Notes: generated by a model not told the origin, from the sequence alone. Numbered from the stretch's first letter, positions 1 to 9,418 are shown. The stretch is 64,000 nt of DNA from Fictibacillus halophilus (GCF_016401385.1 NZ_JAEACF010000001.1:372001-436000), one strand, 5' to 3'. Translations and numbers: made by a program.

Positions 1-1743
1 CATTCTGAAACACCTTTTCTTATCCAGAAAGATCGAATCTGGGTTTATGTAAACCCTGCAGCGAGAAAGATTTTAGAGGCTGAAGAAGATATAATCGGTC
101 AGCCGATATGGAACAACCTCCCTAATGAATTGCATTCCTTAGTGGAGGAAAGAATTCAAACATGCGACAGTGGTATTGCCCCTAAACCTAGTGAACAAAC
201 ATGGATTACCCAAAAGGGTAATCGTATTCAATTAGAAGTAATCGGATTCCCTCTTTTGTTCTCAACACACGCCACACAAATTATTATTCGTAATTTAACT
301 CAGCAGCACCTTGAAAAGAAAGAGACTCTTGATCATTTAAAGCTTATAACTGAAAATATGATAGATATTATAGGGATTGTTAGTCATGAAGGAATCTTTA
401 CCTATTTAACACCATCCTATTTTTGGGTAACTGGTTATACTCAAAGTGAAGCTATAGGTACCACTCCATTTAACCTTGTGCATCCTGAAGATAGAGATAG
501 AGTGATACAAGAATTTTCCCGAATGATTTTAGAACATGTACCTCTTACGATTGAATACAGATACTTGAAGAAAGATGGCGTTTATATTTGGTTGGAGTCG
601 AAAGGGACGCCTATCAGTCATAAAGACAACCTTTCTGCAATAGTTGCGTCTCGAGACATTACTAAAAGAAAAGAAGCAGAAGCTGCTTTACGAAAGAATG
701 AGTTTAAGCATCGTATTATTCTTGATCACAGCAATGATTTAATCTGTTCAGTTGATCCTGATGGAAACTATTTATACGCTTCACTTTCTTATAAGAACAT
801 TTTAGGAATCGAACCAAACTCACTAATCGGTACTAACGCTTTGAACTGTGTCCATTTGGAAGATCATGATACCGTAGAGAAATATATAAAATTAGTTGCA
901 TCACTAGAAAACCCACTTCCTCTTATTTATCGAAAGATGCATGCTTCAGGTCATTCTGTCTTATTAGAAGGTAAGGGAATGCCCATGGTGTCTGATGAAG
1001 GGGACATCGAGGGAATCGTATTTATCTCTAGAGACATCACAGAAAAGAAAAAAGCAGATGAATATATACGAAATAGTGAAAAACTTGCAGTGTTAGGAGA
1101 GCTAGCAGCAGGTGTTGCCCATGAAATTAGAAATCCACTCACTTCCATAAAAGGTTTATTTTCTTTAATGAAAAACAGTGAAATCGATCAAAACAAGATT
1201 CATTTATACAATGACGTAATCTGTGATGAACTTCATAGGATTGAATCCATAGTGAATGAGTTTATGGCATTAGCGAAACCAGACGCTACTCAATATATGA
1301 AGAACGTCAACATTATTCAACTTTTGCAAGACACTGTTATGTTATTAACGTCTGAAGCTAATTTGTATAATGTAGAGATTCGTCTATTGTTTAAAGAGAA
1401 AGACCTTTTTGTCTCTTGTGAAAAGAACCAGATTAAACAAGTATTTATTAATGTAATAAAAAATGCGATTGAAGCTATGAATGATGGAGGAATCCTTACG
1501 ATAGCTATTGAAGAAACAGCTGACCAAAAAGTAAAACTTATCTTCGTTGACAATGGAATTGGAATAGAAGAAGAGAGATTAAAGAGCATTGGCGTTCCTT
1601 TCTTCACCAATAAAGAAAAGGGAATTGGGCTCGGTCTGACGGTTAGCAATAAAATTATTACAGAGCACAAAGGACATTTGAAAGTAGAAAGCTACCCTGG
1701 TAAAGGCACAACCGTATCCATTACATTACGAAAAACGGAATAA
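1..1743 (+). CDS. PAS-domain sensor histidine kinase, 5' end outside window
   Basis: The frame is open from base 1, so the gene starts before the window; 580 residues are visible. There are three PAS-type sensor domains (about 1-100, 112-223 and 235-350, the last two each ending in a DIT-K motif), then a HisKA dimerisation domain with the phosphorylated His near residue 374 (VAHEIRNP) and an HATPase_c domain (N box NVIKNAIEAM, G boxes DNGIGI and GIGLGL). No membrane segment is seen, so a soluble kinase is likely. The His-box type matches Bacillus sporulation kinases (KinA/KinE group) that feed phosphate to Spo0F; that role is inferred from similarity of layout only. Confidence 0.9.
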   Translation, partial: HSETPFLIQKDRIWVYVNPAARKILEAEEDIIGQPIWNNLPNELHSLVEERIQTCDSGIAPKPSEQTWITQKGNRIQLEVIGFPLLFSTHATQIIIRNLTQQHLEKKETLDHLKLITENMIDIIGIVSHEGIFTYLTPSYFWVTGYTQSEAIGTTPFNLVHPEDRDRVIQEFSRMILEHVPLTIEYRYLKKDGVYIWLESKGTPISHKDNLSAIVASRDITKRKEAEAALRKNEFKHRIILDHSNDLICSVDPDGNYLYASLSYKNILGIEPNSLIGTNALNCVHLEDHDTVEKYIKLVASLENPLPLIYRKMHASGHSVLLEGKGMPMVSDEGDIEGIVFISRDITEKKKADEYIRNSEKLAVLGELAAGVAHEIRNPLTSIKGLFSLMKNSEIDQNKIHLYNDVICDELHRIESIVNEFMALAKPDATQYMKNVNIIQLLQDTVMLLTSEANLYNVEIRLLFKEKDLFVSCEKNQIKQVFINVIKNAIEAMNDGGILTIAIEETADQKVKLIFVDNGIGIEEERLKSIGVPFFTNKEKGIGLGLTVSNKIITEHKGHLKVESYPGKGTTVSITLRKTE

Positions 1744-1760
1744 ATTAATTTTGTGAATGA

Positions 1761-1800
1761 AAAAGACTGAACTCCAAATCAGAGTTCAGTCTTTTTAAAT
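1761..1800 (+). terminator. intrinsic terminator after the histidine kinase
   Basis: A 14-bp perfect stem (1761-1774 with 1782-1795), a 7-base loop and a T run ending the stem. It overlaps the 3' end of the small minus-strand gene that follows, so it may serve both strands. Confidence 0.85.
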
Positions 1801-1950
1801 CCCGTCAAACAGCCTGAAAACACTTCTTCCAAGAAGTCGAATCAGCCATATGATAAGTTCTGGAATAACTAATATAAAATCAATAATAAGGTCTAGCCAA
1901 GTGTATGTTTCATTGTTGTACTTCTTTTTCTTTCTGCGCCTAAGTGCCAT
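1795..1950 (-). CDS. small cationic membrane protein (51 aa)
   Basis: A complete minus-strand reading frame of 51 residues. It begins MALRRRKKKK, followed by a hydrophobic stretch (about residues 20-40, LDLIIDFILVIPELIIWLI) and an Arg-containing tail. A GGGTGA ribosome-binding-like sequence sits about 6 nt before the ATG. The basic start plus one hydrophobic helix suggests a small membrane protein with its N-terminus in the cytoplasm. I do not recognise a named family. The codon pattern and the ribosome site argue that it is real; its stop lies inside the terminator shared with the kinase gene. Confidence 0.6.
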   Translation of the reverse strand: MALRRRKKKKYNNETYTWLDLIIDFILVIPELIIWLIRLLGRSVFRLFDGI

Positions 1951-2159
1951 TAGCGATCACCCATTCCTTTTAATCATGATAAATACTTTTCACTTATACG
2001 ATAAATTATGTTTATGAAGTAAAGATTTGATAAAGAAGATCAGGACATAAGAAGCATAAGGTATTTTACAAAATATGATTAATAACTACTGCAACAGTTT
2101 GTCTTTTCATTTCATTAATTAAGATTAGTAAGTTGTTCCTATATGTACCCATTTATACG

Positions 2160-2201
2160 TTTACATAAATAAATAGTTTCTTAACAATTCCTCTCTATAA
2201 T
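2160..2201 (+). promoter_or_regulatory. candidate PhoP box and -10 before phoD
   Basis: TTTACA at 2160 and TTAACA at 2181 are 21 bp apart, two helical turns, with a weaker TAAATA in between. A good -10 (TATAAT, 2196-2201) follows without a good -35, as expected for an activator-dependent promoter. The boxes fall about -48 to -22 from the predicted start, the usual place for PhoP on Bacillus Pho promoters. Inferred from pattern only. Confidence 0.4.
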
Positions 2202-2242
2202 GAACGTTGTAATAAATTCATTTAAAAGGGGTTGCATCAAGC

Positions 2243-3991
2243 ATGGATGAAAGACCGATGGATGAATGGATTAAGAAGCTTACGGAAGACAGCTTAAAAA
2301 AAAACAAACTGAATCGCAGAACTTTTCTCTCGGGTGCCGGAAAAATTGCAGGAATTTCACTGGGACTCACCATTGCTCAGTCGCTAGGCAGCTACGAAGT
2401 AAACGCGGCACCAACATTTAGAAATTATCCGTTTACGTTAGGTGTAGCATCAGGTGACCCGTTAGCAGACAGTGTTGTTCTATGGACAAGATTAGCACCA
2501 GATCCATTGAATGGCGGAGGGATGCCAAATCAAGCTGTACCTGTAAAATGGGAGATCGCAGAAGATGAACGATTCAAAAAGGTTGTTCAGAAGGGAACAG
2601 AACTAGCACGTCCTAATTTAGCGCACTCTGTTCATGTTGAAGTAGATGGACTTAAACCCAACCATGTATACTTTTATCGGTTTAAAAGCGGATATGAGTT
2701 CAGTCCTGTAGGAAGAACGAAGACACTCCCTAGAAAAGGTGCGAATGTGAAAAGTATGACTTTTGCATTTGCATCTTGTCAGCAATATGAACATGGTTTC
2801 TTTACGGCATATCAGCATATGTCAGAGGAAGAGTTAGATTTTGTTGTTCATCTTGGCGACTACATATATGAATACGGACCTAATGAATATGTATCACCAT
2901 CCGGCAATGTTAGAACGCATAGCGGTCCAGAGATTATGACACTCGAAGACTATCGAAACAGACATGCTCAGTATCGTACTGATGGCAATTTAAAAGCAGC
3001 TCATGCAGCATTTCCTTGGGTGGTAACGTGGGATGATCATGAAGTGGAGAACAACTATGCAAACATGATTCCTGAAAAAGGACAGTCTGTTGAAGCATTT
3101 GTCAAACGTCGTGCTGCGGGTTATCAAGCGTATTATGAGCACATGCCACTTCGCCGATCTTCCTTACCACATGGAGCTGACATGCTGCTCTATCGAGATT
3201 TCACTTATGGAAACTTGGCGATGTTCAACGTAATGGATACACGACAATATCGTGATGATCAAGCAAACGGAGATGGCAGTAAGCCTCCAACTTCAGAATC
3301 TCAAGATCCGAACCGTACATTGACAGGGCAAGAGCAGGAAAGATGGCTGCTCCGTAATCTAGAAAACTCAAAAACCCATTGGAACGTTCTTGCTCAACAA
3401 GTATTCTTCGCTCAGCGTAACTATGGAACGGCTGACGCGCCTCGCTTGAGCATGGATTCATGGGACGGATATACTGCATCCCGCGATCGTATCACAAATT
3501 TTATACAATCAAAAAGTTTAAATAATGTGATCGTACTGACTGGTGATGTTCATGCAAGCTGGGCGTGTGATTTAAAGAGTAATTATGATGATTCAGCATC
3601 AAATGTAATTGGAGCTGAATTTGTTGGAACATCCATTACATCCGGTGGGAATGGTGCCGATAAACGTTCTGATACAGATAAGATATTAGGATTGAATCCT
3701 CATATTAAATTCTTCAACGATTATCGAGGCTATGTTCGATGTACGGTTACTCCTGAAGAGTGGCGAGCTGATTATCGAGTCGTCCCGTTTGTAACGTCAC
3801 CAGGTGCTGCTATCTCAACGCGTGCTTCATTTGTCTACCAAAAAGATCAGAATGGTCTGCAACAGGTGGGGGCAGCGAAGGTTGCAGAAGGAGTTAAGGT
3901 ATCTCGCGAAGTAGAAGAAGATCGAAACCGTGCTCATGGTAAAGCGCATGAGAAGCAGATGAAGAAATTCGGTGTAGAAGCTACTCAATAA
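2243..3991 (+). CDS. phoD: alkaline phosphatase D, Tat-exported
   Basis: A 582-residue phosphodiesterase/alkaline phosphatase of the PhoD family, close to the 583 residues of Bacillus subtilis PhoD. A twin-arginine signal (NRRTFLSGAG at 24-33, then a hydrophobic stretch and an Ala-rich cleavage site near 55) sends the folded enzyme outside. A PhoD_N domain is followed by the metallophosphatase domain with FASCQQYEHG (176-185), HLGDYIYEYG (203-212), WDDHE (263-267) and TGDVHASW (433-440), the Fe/Ca-binding motifs. It releases phosphate from phosphodiesters such as wall teichoic acid during phosphate starvation. AAAGGGG lies 11 nt before the ATG. The tatA/tatC genes that accompany phoD in B. 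subtilis are absent here. Confidence 0.95.
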   Translation: MDERPMDEWIKKLTEDSLKKNKLNRRTFLSGAGKIAGISLGLTIAQSLGSYEVNAAPTFRNYPFTLGVASGDPLADSVVLWTRLAPDPLNGGGMPNQAVPVKWEIAEDERFKKVVQKGTELARPNLAHSVHVEVDGLKPNHVYFYRFKSGYEFSPVGRTKTLPRKGANVKSMTFAFASCQQYEHGFFTAYQHMSEEELDFVVHLGDYIYEYGPNEYVSPSGNVRTHSGPEIMTLEDYRNRHAQYRTDGNLKAAHAAFPWVVTWDDHEVENNYANMIPEKGQSVEAFVKRRAAGYQAYYEHMPLRRSSLPHGADMLLYRDFTYGNLAMFNVMDTRQYRDDQANGDGSKPPTSESQDPNRTLTGQEQERWLLRNLENSKTHWNVLAQQVFFAQRNYGTADAPRLSMDSWDGYTASRDRITNFIQSKSLNNVIVLTGDVHASWACDLKSNYDDSASNVIGAEFVGTSITSGGNGADKRSDTDKILGLNPHIKFFNDYRGYVRCTVTPEEWRADYRVVPFVTSPGAAISTRASFVYQKDQNGLQQVGAAKVAEGVKVSREVEEDRNRAHGKAHEKQMKKFGVEATQ

Positions 3992-4000
3992 AATTAGGAG

Positions 4001-4036
4001 AGGATGGATGGAAAGTTATAATCCATCCTTCTTTTT
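4001..4036 (+). terminator. intrinsic terminator after phoD
   Basis: A 9-bp stem (4001-4009 with 4021-4029), an 11-base loop and a T-rich tail. Confidence 0.7.
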
Positions 4037-4101
4037 GTTTGGTTGGTATTTGTGTAATGATTGAATGTAAAATGAATGAATTTTTATCTAACCTGCTTGC
4101 A

Positions 4102-4168
4102 TTCACAGCGTGATCTTAACAATGATTAACTTATCTGTAATCAAGGGTTTATATTTTATAAATATACT
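4102..4168 (+). promoter_or_regulatory. candidate PhoP box before the metallophosphoesterase
   Basis: Two direct TTAAC(A/T) repeats begin at 4116 and 4126, with a looser TTCACA at 4102. The hexamer and about 10-11 bp step match the Bacillus PhoP box. A -10-like TATACT lies at 4163-4168. Its resemblance to the region before phoD supports shared phosphate-starvation control. Confidence 0.4.
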
Positions 4169-4208
4169 TTTCATGTAGGATTAACATCTTGATAGGAGAG
4201 AGAATAAA

Positions 4209-5894
4209 ATGACGAATTCCTTTGATGAACAGCACCCAGACCAAAAATCTAAGATTACGCGTAGAACATTTATTGAACGCACAACAAAGGTAGCGGGACT
4301 TTCCCTAGGGTTAACTTTTATAAATCCAATGAGCTCACTAGATGTGCTAGCTGATCGTGGTAAAAAAATGAGTCGTAAGAAGCCAATACTTGTTTTTCCT
4401 GTTGTCAGTGATGTACATATGAATGAAACGTCAGATCAAACCTTCAATAAACTTAAAGAGACTCTCAAACAATTAAACCAACTTGTTCCTAAGCAAGATG
4501 CATTTGCTGTTGTAGGCGACTTAACAGACAATGGTCTAGTACCGGAATATGAGAAGTTCAAAACGGCTTATGAAGCAAATAAACAATCAAAAGCTGTTTC
4601 GCTGATCGCAATCGGAAACCATGATTATTGGAACGGTTTACCAGAGGCTGATGCTCAAAGGCGCTTTTTAGAAGTAACTAAAATGCCCGCAATCTACTAT
4701 CACAAGATTATCAAAGGGTATCATTTTATTGTGCTTGGGACTGAGGATGGGGTGACAGAGGGTACGTTCTCTGTTAAACAAATCAAATGGATGTCTGAAA
4801 AGTTAAAGCAAGCACATACCGATGATTAGAAGAAACCCATCTTTGTTTTCCATCACCAGCCGATCAAAGATACCATTTACGGAAGTGAGTGGGGCTTTAC
4901 AGTGAATAGAGATTTATTCTACGATACGTTGAAAAAATATCCGCAAGTCATTACATTCTCAGGCCACACACACTATCCATTAGATGATCCTAGAATTATT
5001 CACCAAAAAGATTTTACAACGATCGGTACTTCAACTGGCGCGTATCTATGGCTGGACGCTGGACGTATACAAGGAGAAGTTCCTGAAGTAGCAGATATTC
5101 TAAACCAAGCTTTAATCGTCGAAGTGTATGAGAATAAGGTGTTAATTAACCGCCGTGATATCCATAATAATGATTGGACAGGTGAACCGTTTGAAATTAG
5201 TGTTCCTGCCAATAAGAATAGTTTTAAATATACGGATGCTAGAAAAGATAAGAAACCACCATTTTTTACAAACGATGCGATGCTTTCTATTGCGAACGAC
5301 ATGACATCAGCTACTAGTCTTTCAATTATGTTTACACAAGCAAAAGACAATCTACTCGTTCATGATTATAAAGTTATCGTTACAAATATAGAGACTAAAG
5401 AGGTGGCGAAAGAATATTTAGGCTTTTCGGAGTTCTATAAAGATCCTGTTCCTAATCCTCTTATGCTGAACCTTGAAGGGTTAGCTCCATCTACAACGTA
5501 TGATATAGAAGTGTTTGCACTCGATGCATATGGAAATATCAGTACGAATTCAATCAAGGCCATAGGCAGAACAAAGAAAGGTGAGCCAATAAGAATCACA
5601 TTATCAAAAGAGAAAGTGAGCGGTATAGAGGAAACATTAGATGTGGTTGTGGAAGGTGTTAGAGCTCCTAAGAGTGACTGGGTTGGTTTGTATGAAGTAA
5701 ACGAAAATCCTGGTGAGGTGGAATCGATTTGGTGGCAGTACACCGAGGTTAGTGGAGGAACATGCAAATTTACGTACAATCCGAAAAACAATGTAAATGC
5801 AGCACGTTACAAACAAGGATCCACATATAAAATGGTTTATTTCTATGGAAGCGGTTATGATGCAGTAGCTTCTGCAACATTCAGGATAGAGTAA
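4209..5894 (+). pseudogene. Tat-exported metallophosphoesterase split by an in-frame TAG
   Basis: One continuous frame of 562 codons, interrupted only by TAG at 4827-4829. Before the stop are a Tat signal (TRRTFIERTTK, similar to that of PhoD) and the metal motifs DVHMNE, GDLTDNG and GNHDYW. After it, in the same frame, come VFHHQP-like FHQP and SGHTHYP, a fibronectin-III-like region and a C-terminal beta domain with a DWVGLY motif. The stop therefore separates the first metal ligands from the last His ligands of a calcineurin-like phosphoesterase, so the 206-residue product should be inactive. The downstream part has an internal GTG at 4902 but no good ribosome site. No frameshift or further decay is seen, so the mutation looks recent, or it is a base-call error. 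Confidence 0.75.
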
Positions 5895-5925
5895 GATTGA
5901 GTAAGAAGAGCGTACTTGGGAATTG

Positions 5926-6088
5926 GACAGATTAATCGTTCAATCGGACAGATAAATGCTCGAATTAGACAGATTACTCGTTCAATTGGACAGATAAATG
6001 CTCGAATTGGACAGATTACTCGTTCAATCGGACAGATTAACACTCTAATCAGACAGATTCGTTATGCAATCACACAGATTAACGTTTA
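5926..6088. repeat. 21-bp tandem array, about 7.7 copies
   Basis: Seven full units begin at 5926 and every 21 bp to 6052, and an eighth partial unit starts at 6073. Each opens with GACAGAT (last copy CACAGAT). Units 2 and 4 match each other except at the last base, and units 3 and 5 likewise, giving a 42-bp higher-order period. There are no unique spacers. The minus-strand open frame across it is a consequence of the period being a multiple of three. Confidence 0.9.
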
Positions 6089-6120
6089 AAGCGTACAAAT
6101 CCAATTTCCTCTAACTAAAG

Positions 6121-6186
6121 AAAGCTAACTTCATGAGTCAAAACAGCAATGACATGCTAGTTTTAAGTCTCGGAAGTTAGCTTTTC
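6121..6186 (-). terminator. probable terminator of topB
   Basis: Inverted arms of 12 bp (6121-6132 and 6173-6184) with a long loop of about 40 nt just beyond the topB stop; in the minus direction the second arm is followed by a T-rich stretch. Confidence 0.5.
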
Positions 6187-6188
6187 AT

Positions 6189-8285
6189 CTATTTTTTATC
6201 TTTCATCGCTGCTTTTAATGCATCAGCCAAACTGTTTCCAAAGCCTTCGTCCTCTTTGTTGTTTGCGCTGTATTTTTTGAGCAGCTGGCGTTCTTCTCGC
6301 TTTGTTACCTTCTTTTTCTTATCGTCTGCTTTTTCCACTACATTACACGGTTTACACTGAAAATAAGTGCCAGCTTTTCCGTTGTGAAGCTCCATCTTCT
6401 TATGACACTGAGGACAGCGTCGGTTTGATAGCTTAGGGTCTTTACGTCGACGGTACGAACACTCGCGATCCGAGCAGACAAGCACTTTGCCGTCACGGCC
6501 TTTTACTTCTTTTAAAAGTTTTCCGCACTCTGGACACTTGGAACCCGTTAGATTGTGTGCTCTATATTCCTGCGAACTCGTCTTGATTTCCATTACAAGC
6601 TGTTTTGTTTGTTTACGGATGTTCTCTAGAAATTCTTTTGGATTTCCTTTTCCACGTGCGATGGCTTCAAGGTCTTGCTCCCATTTAGCCGTGAGTTCAG
6701 GTGACTTCAGCTCATCATTCACAAGATCGATCAACTGTTTTCCTTTTGGAGTAGGATGCAGCTTATTGTTTTTACGATCAAGCACTTCAGATCCTAGAAG
6801 TCTTTCAATGATATCAGCCCGTGTTGCAGGTGTACCTAGACTGTATTTTTCCATACGAGATAAAAGGTCAGCTTCAGTAAAACGGGAAGGCGGCTCAGTG
6901 AGCTTTTTCTCCGCATTTACTTCTTTAACAGAAAGGGATTGCCCTTCTTTTAAATGAGCTAGTGCACGCGGGCTTTCTTCTTCTTTACCAGACAGCACTT
7001 TAAATCCTGGATCAAGCACTAGCGTTTCACGGGCCATAAATGTTTCACCCGCAACGTTTAATGTAGCGGTCAACGTTTCCGATCGATACGCAGGGTAAAA
7101 TAGAGCAAGGAATCGGCGTGCGATTAAATCATAAAGTTTACGCTCATCGTTATCAAGATCACCTAAGTGCAACGGTTCATCAGTCGGAATGATTGCATGG
7201 TGGTCCGTTACTTTTGAATCGTTAAATACTTTCTTTGCGACCACATTTCCTTTTTGTTTTAACAAGGGCTGCACTTCTTCACGGTATCCAGATGACATTC
7301 CTTGAAGGCGGTCATACATCGTATTTTCCATATCTTTTGTTAAGTAGCGGGAATCTGTTCTTGGATACGTAACAAGCTTATATTGCTCATAAAGCTTTTG
7401 AAGAACAGATGATGTTTTTTTAGCAGAGAACCCGAAACGGCGGTTCGCATCACGCTGAAGTTCAGTAAGATCGTAAGGCATCGGATGCGCCTCTGTTTTT
7501 TCTTTCTTTTGAAGGGAAGAAACAGTTGCTTGCTGTCCCTTTACTTTACTTACGATATCTGTCGCTTTTTTCTCATCAAAAAGACGCTTCTCACCGTTAT
7601 GTTCCCAAGACGCTTTTAACATACCGATCGTTGCATCAATCGTCCAAAAGTCTTTTGGCTGAAACGAGTTGATCTCTTGCTCACGCTCTAAGATCATAGC
7701 AAGTGTAGGAGTCTGTACACGGCCAGCAGAAAGCGGATCATTGTACTTCGTCGTTAACGCTCTTGTAACGTTCAGTCCGATCAACCAGTCAGCCTCAGAA
7801 CGGCAAACGGCAGATTGATAAAGGTTGTCATATTGTTTAGCGGGTTTAAGCTGGTTAAACCCATCACGAATCGCTTTATCTGTTTGAGATGAAATCCATA
7901 AACGCTTTACAGGCTTTTGCCATCTCACTTTTTCCATGATCCAGCGCGCAACGAGTTCACCTTCACGACCAGCGTCAGTGGCAATAACAAGTTCACTTAT
8001 ATCTTTGCGTTTAGCAAGCTGTTCAATTGCACGGAATTGATGACTGACTTGGCGAATCACTTTTAACCCCATATGTTTTGGAATAATAGGGAGATCTTCT
8101 AAGCGCCATTGTTTGTATTGCTTGTCATAGTCCTCAGGCATTTTTAGTTCAACTAAGTGTCCAAGTGCCCACGTTACAATGTGCTTAGGTCCTTCAATAT
8201 AGCTTTTATTCTGTTGCTTGCAGCCAAGAACACGGGCAAGATCGCGTGCCACACTAGGCTTTTCAGCAAGGATTAATTGTTTCAT
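6189..8285 (-). CDS. topB: DNA topoisomerase III
   Basis: A 698-residue type IA topoisomerase that relaxes or decatenates DNA through a 5'-phosphotyrosine. An N-terminal TOPRIM domain (ILAEKPSVA, ATDAGREGE at 102-110) is followed by SAGRVQTPTLAMI (186-198) and the active Tyr about residue 307 in YPRTDSRY. The C-terminus has two zinc-ribbon modules (CPECGK with CSDREC, CPQCHK with CKPC) and a Lys-rich tail. GAAAGGGG stands before the ATG. The length is slightly below the 727 residues of the B. subtilis enzyme, with no motif missing. Confidence 0.95.
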   Translation of the reverse strand: MKQLILAEKPSVARDLARVLGCKQQNKSYIEGPKHIVTWALGHLVELKMPEDYDKQYKQWRLEDLPIIPKHMGLKVIRQVSHQFRAIEQLAKRKDISELVIATDAGREGELVARWIMEKVRWQKPVKRLWISSQTDKAIRDGFNQLKPAKQYDNLYQSAVCRSEADWLIGLNVTRALTTKYNDPLSAGRVQTPTLAMILEREQEINSFQPKDFWTIDATIGMLKASWEHNGEKRLFDEKKATDIVSKVKGQQATVSSLQKKEKTEAHPMPYDLTELQRDANRRFGFSAKKTSSVLQKLYEQYKLVTYPRTDSRYLTKDMENTMYDRLQGMSSGYREEVQPLLKQKGNVVAKKVFNDSKVTDHHAIIPTDEPLHLGDLDNDERKLYDLIARRFLALFYPAYRSETLTATLNVAGETFMARETLVLDPGFKVLSGKEEESPRALAHLKEGQSLSVKEVNAEKKLTEPPSRFTEADLLSRMEKYSLGTPATRADIIERLLGSEVLDRKNNKLHPTPKGKQLIDLVNDELKSPELTAKWEQDLEAIARGKGNPKEFLENIRKQTKQLVMEIKTSSQEYRAHNLTGSKCPECGKLLKEVKGRDGKVLVCSDRECSYRRRKDPKLSNRRCPQCHKKMELHNGKAGTYFQCKPCNVVEKADDKKKKVTKREERQLLKKYSANNKEDEGFGNSLADALKAAMKDKK

Positions 8286-8379
8286 AGTGTACCCCTTTCA
8301 ATCTTCTACTCTTGTCATTATAACAGAGGCGGAAATCAGATACCGCTTGGAATGAAAATGGTATAATTAAGAAAATGAG

Positions 8380-9269
8380 GTGAAGCTGTGGTTTGATTTA
8401 ATAACCGTTAATAATCATAAAATGGAAGTGTTCCAAAAAGGTGATAACGGTATACCCGTTGTGATCTTACCTGGTATGGGGGTTTCTTTTGATAGCTGGC
8501 ATGAAATTTGCACCGTATGAGTGACCAACTAAGATAACTTTTTCCTCAATGTTTAGTTTGCGTAACAGTTCGTTTAGTTCATTTGTAAGTTGATATGTAT
8601 GTCGTTCTTCAGACCCAATCTCACTATTACCGATACCAGGACGATGAATCATAATTACTTTATTTACTGTGTGTTCAGCATTTTGTGAAGAGATTTCCAG
8701 AGAAGGTATACGGTGTGATTTTGGTTGATGCATCTTCTGTCGATTCTTATAAACTGGATGAGCTTGAATTGTCTTTCTTAGAGGGGCAGACGAATGAGTC
8801 ATTCATCAAAGAATGGCTAGAAAAAGCAGATCAAAGTGTTGAAAAACTTAAGAATGAGTTAGCGCCAGAGTTAACGGATAGACAAAAAAAGTTACCATAC
8901 GATGCACAACAAAGACTGCTCGAATTTGGTGTAAAACCGGAGTTTTATAGAGCGTTGGCATCTGAATTAAAGAGTTGGGACGAAGATGCCAAAAGTATAA
9001 AAAAATTAGGAAGTTTTCTCGATCTACCGCTTATCGTAATCGCACGTGATCCTTCTTATCAAATGGAAATAGCTAAAGCCCAGAATATTCCTCTGTGGGA
9101 GATGGAAAAATTCGAGTCTGTTTGGCGAGAGCTGATTATAGATCAACTTAGCCTTTCTACTCAAAGTGAATTCATAGAAGCGAAGGGTGCAGGTCACTCT
9201 ATTCATACGGATGCGCCTGAAGTGGTTACACTCGCTATAAAGAAAATGAACAATCTTGTTCAATCATAA
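8380..9269 (+). pseudogene. alpha/beta hydrolase gene with its middle inverted
   Basis: Three parts belong to one hydrolase. Plus strand about 8380-8507 encodes the N-terminus (VVILPGMGVSFDSWHEI) and then meets a TGA. Minus strand about 8505-8690 encodes the next part (HRPGIGNSEIG through VILVGHSYGAN), which contains the nucleophile elbow GHSYG. Plus strand from about 8675 resumes with FVKRFPEKVYGVILVDASS and runs to the stop, carrying the acid (IARD) and His (GAGHSIHTD) of the triad. Turning the middle about 180 bp round would restore the order. The junctions lie within about 8503-8520 and 8670-8697. Only short inverted matches flank them (GAAAT at 8503 with ATTTC at 8693; CACCGTAT at 8511 with ATACGGTG at 8708). 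The start is probably GTG 8380 behind a TATAAT-like -10 (8362-8367). Confidence 0.85.
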
Positions 9270-9418
9270 AAATAAGGCTTAATCATCTATACATACTTAA
9301 AACGAATATATAATAATTGGAATAAAGATCGTACACAGCATCAAGTGGAGTCGTTCACGTGTTAGTCACGTACTTGTTTTATTGATGATTTCGGTATAAC
9401 TGAGAGGGGAAAGGGAAC

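Noticed and set aside
4827..4829. Programmed read-through (pyrrolysine or similar) at the TAG
   Set aside because: Pyrrolysine systems are not known in this group of enzymes and no pyl genes are visible; a simple nonsense mutation or sequence error is enough.
5855..6043. Minus-strand 62-codon open frame with repeated ICPIER-type heptads
   Set aside because: It is the translation of the 21-bp tandem array; it overlaps the end of the phosphoesterase gene, has no ribosome site, and the heptad pattern follows simply from a period divisible by three.
5926..6088. CRISPR-like array (also considered for 28512-28637 and 29601-29776)
   Set aside because: Units are 20-21 bp and directly joined, with no unique spacers of constant length and no cas genes nearby.
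8467..8802. Minus-strand 111-codon gene with a GHSYG motif
   Set aside because: It is only the inverted internal segment of the hydrolase gene plus read-through of both flanks; it has no ribosome site and encodes no complete domain.
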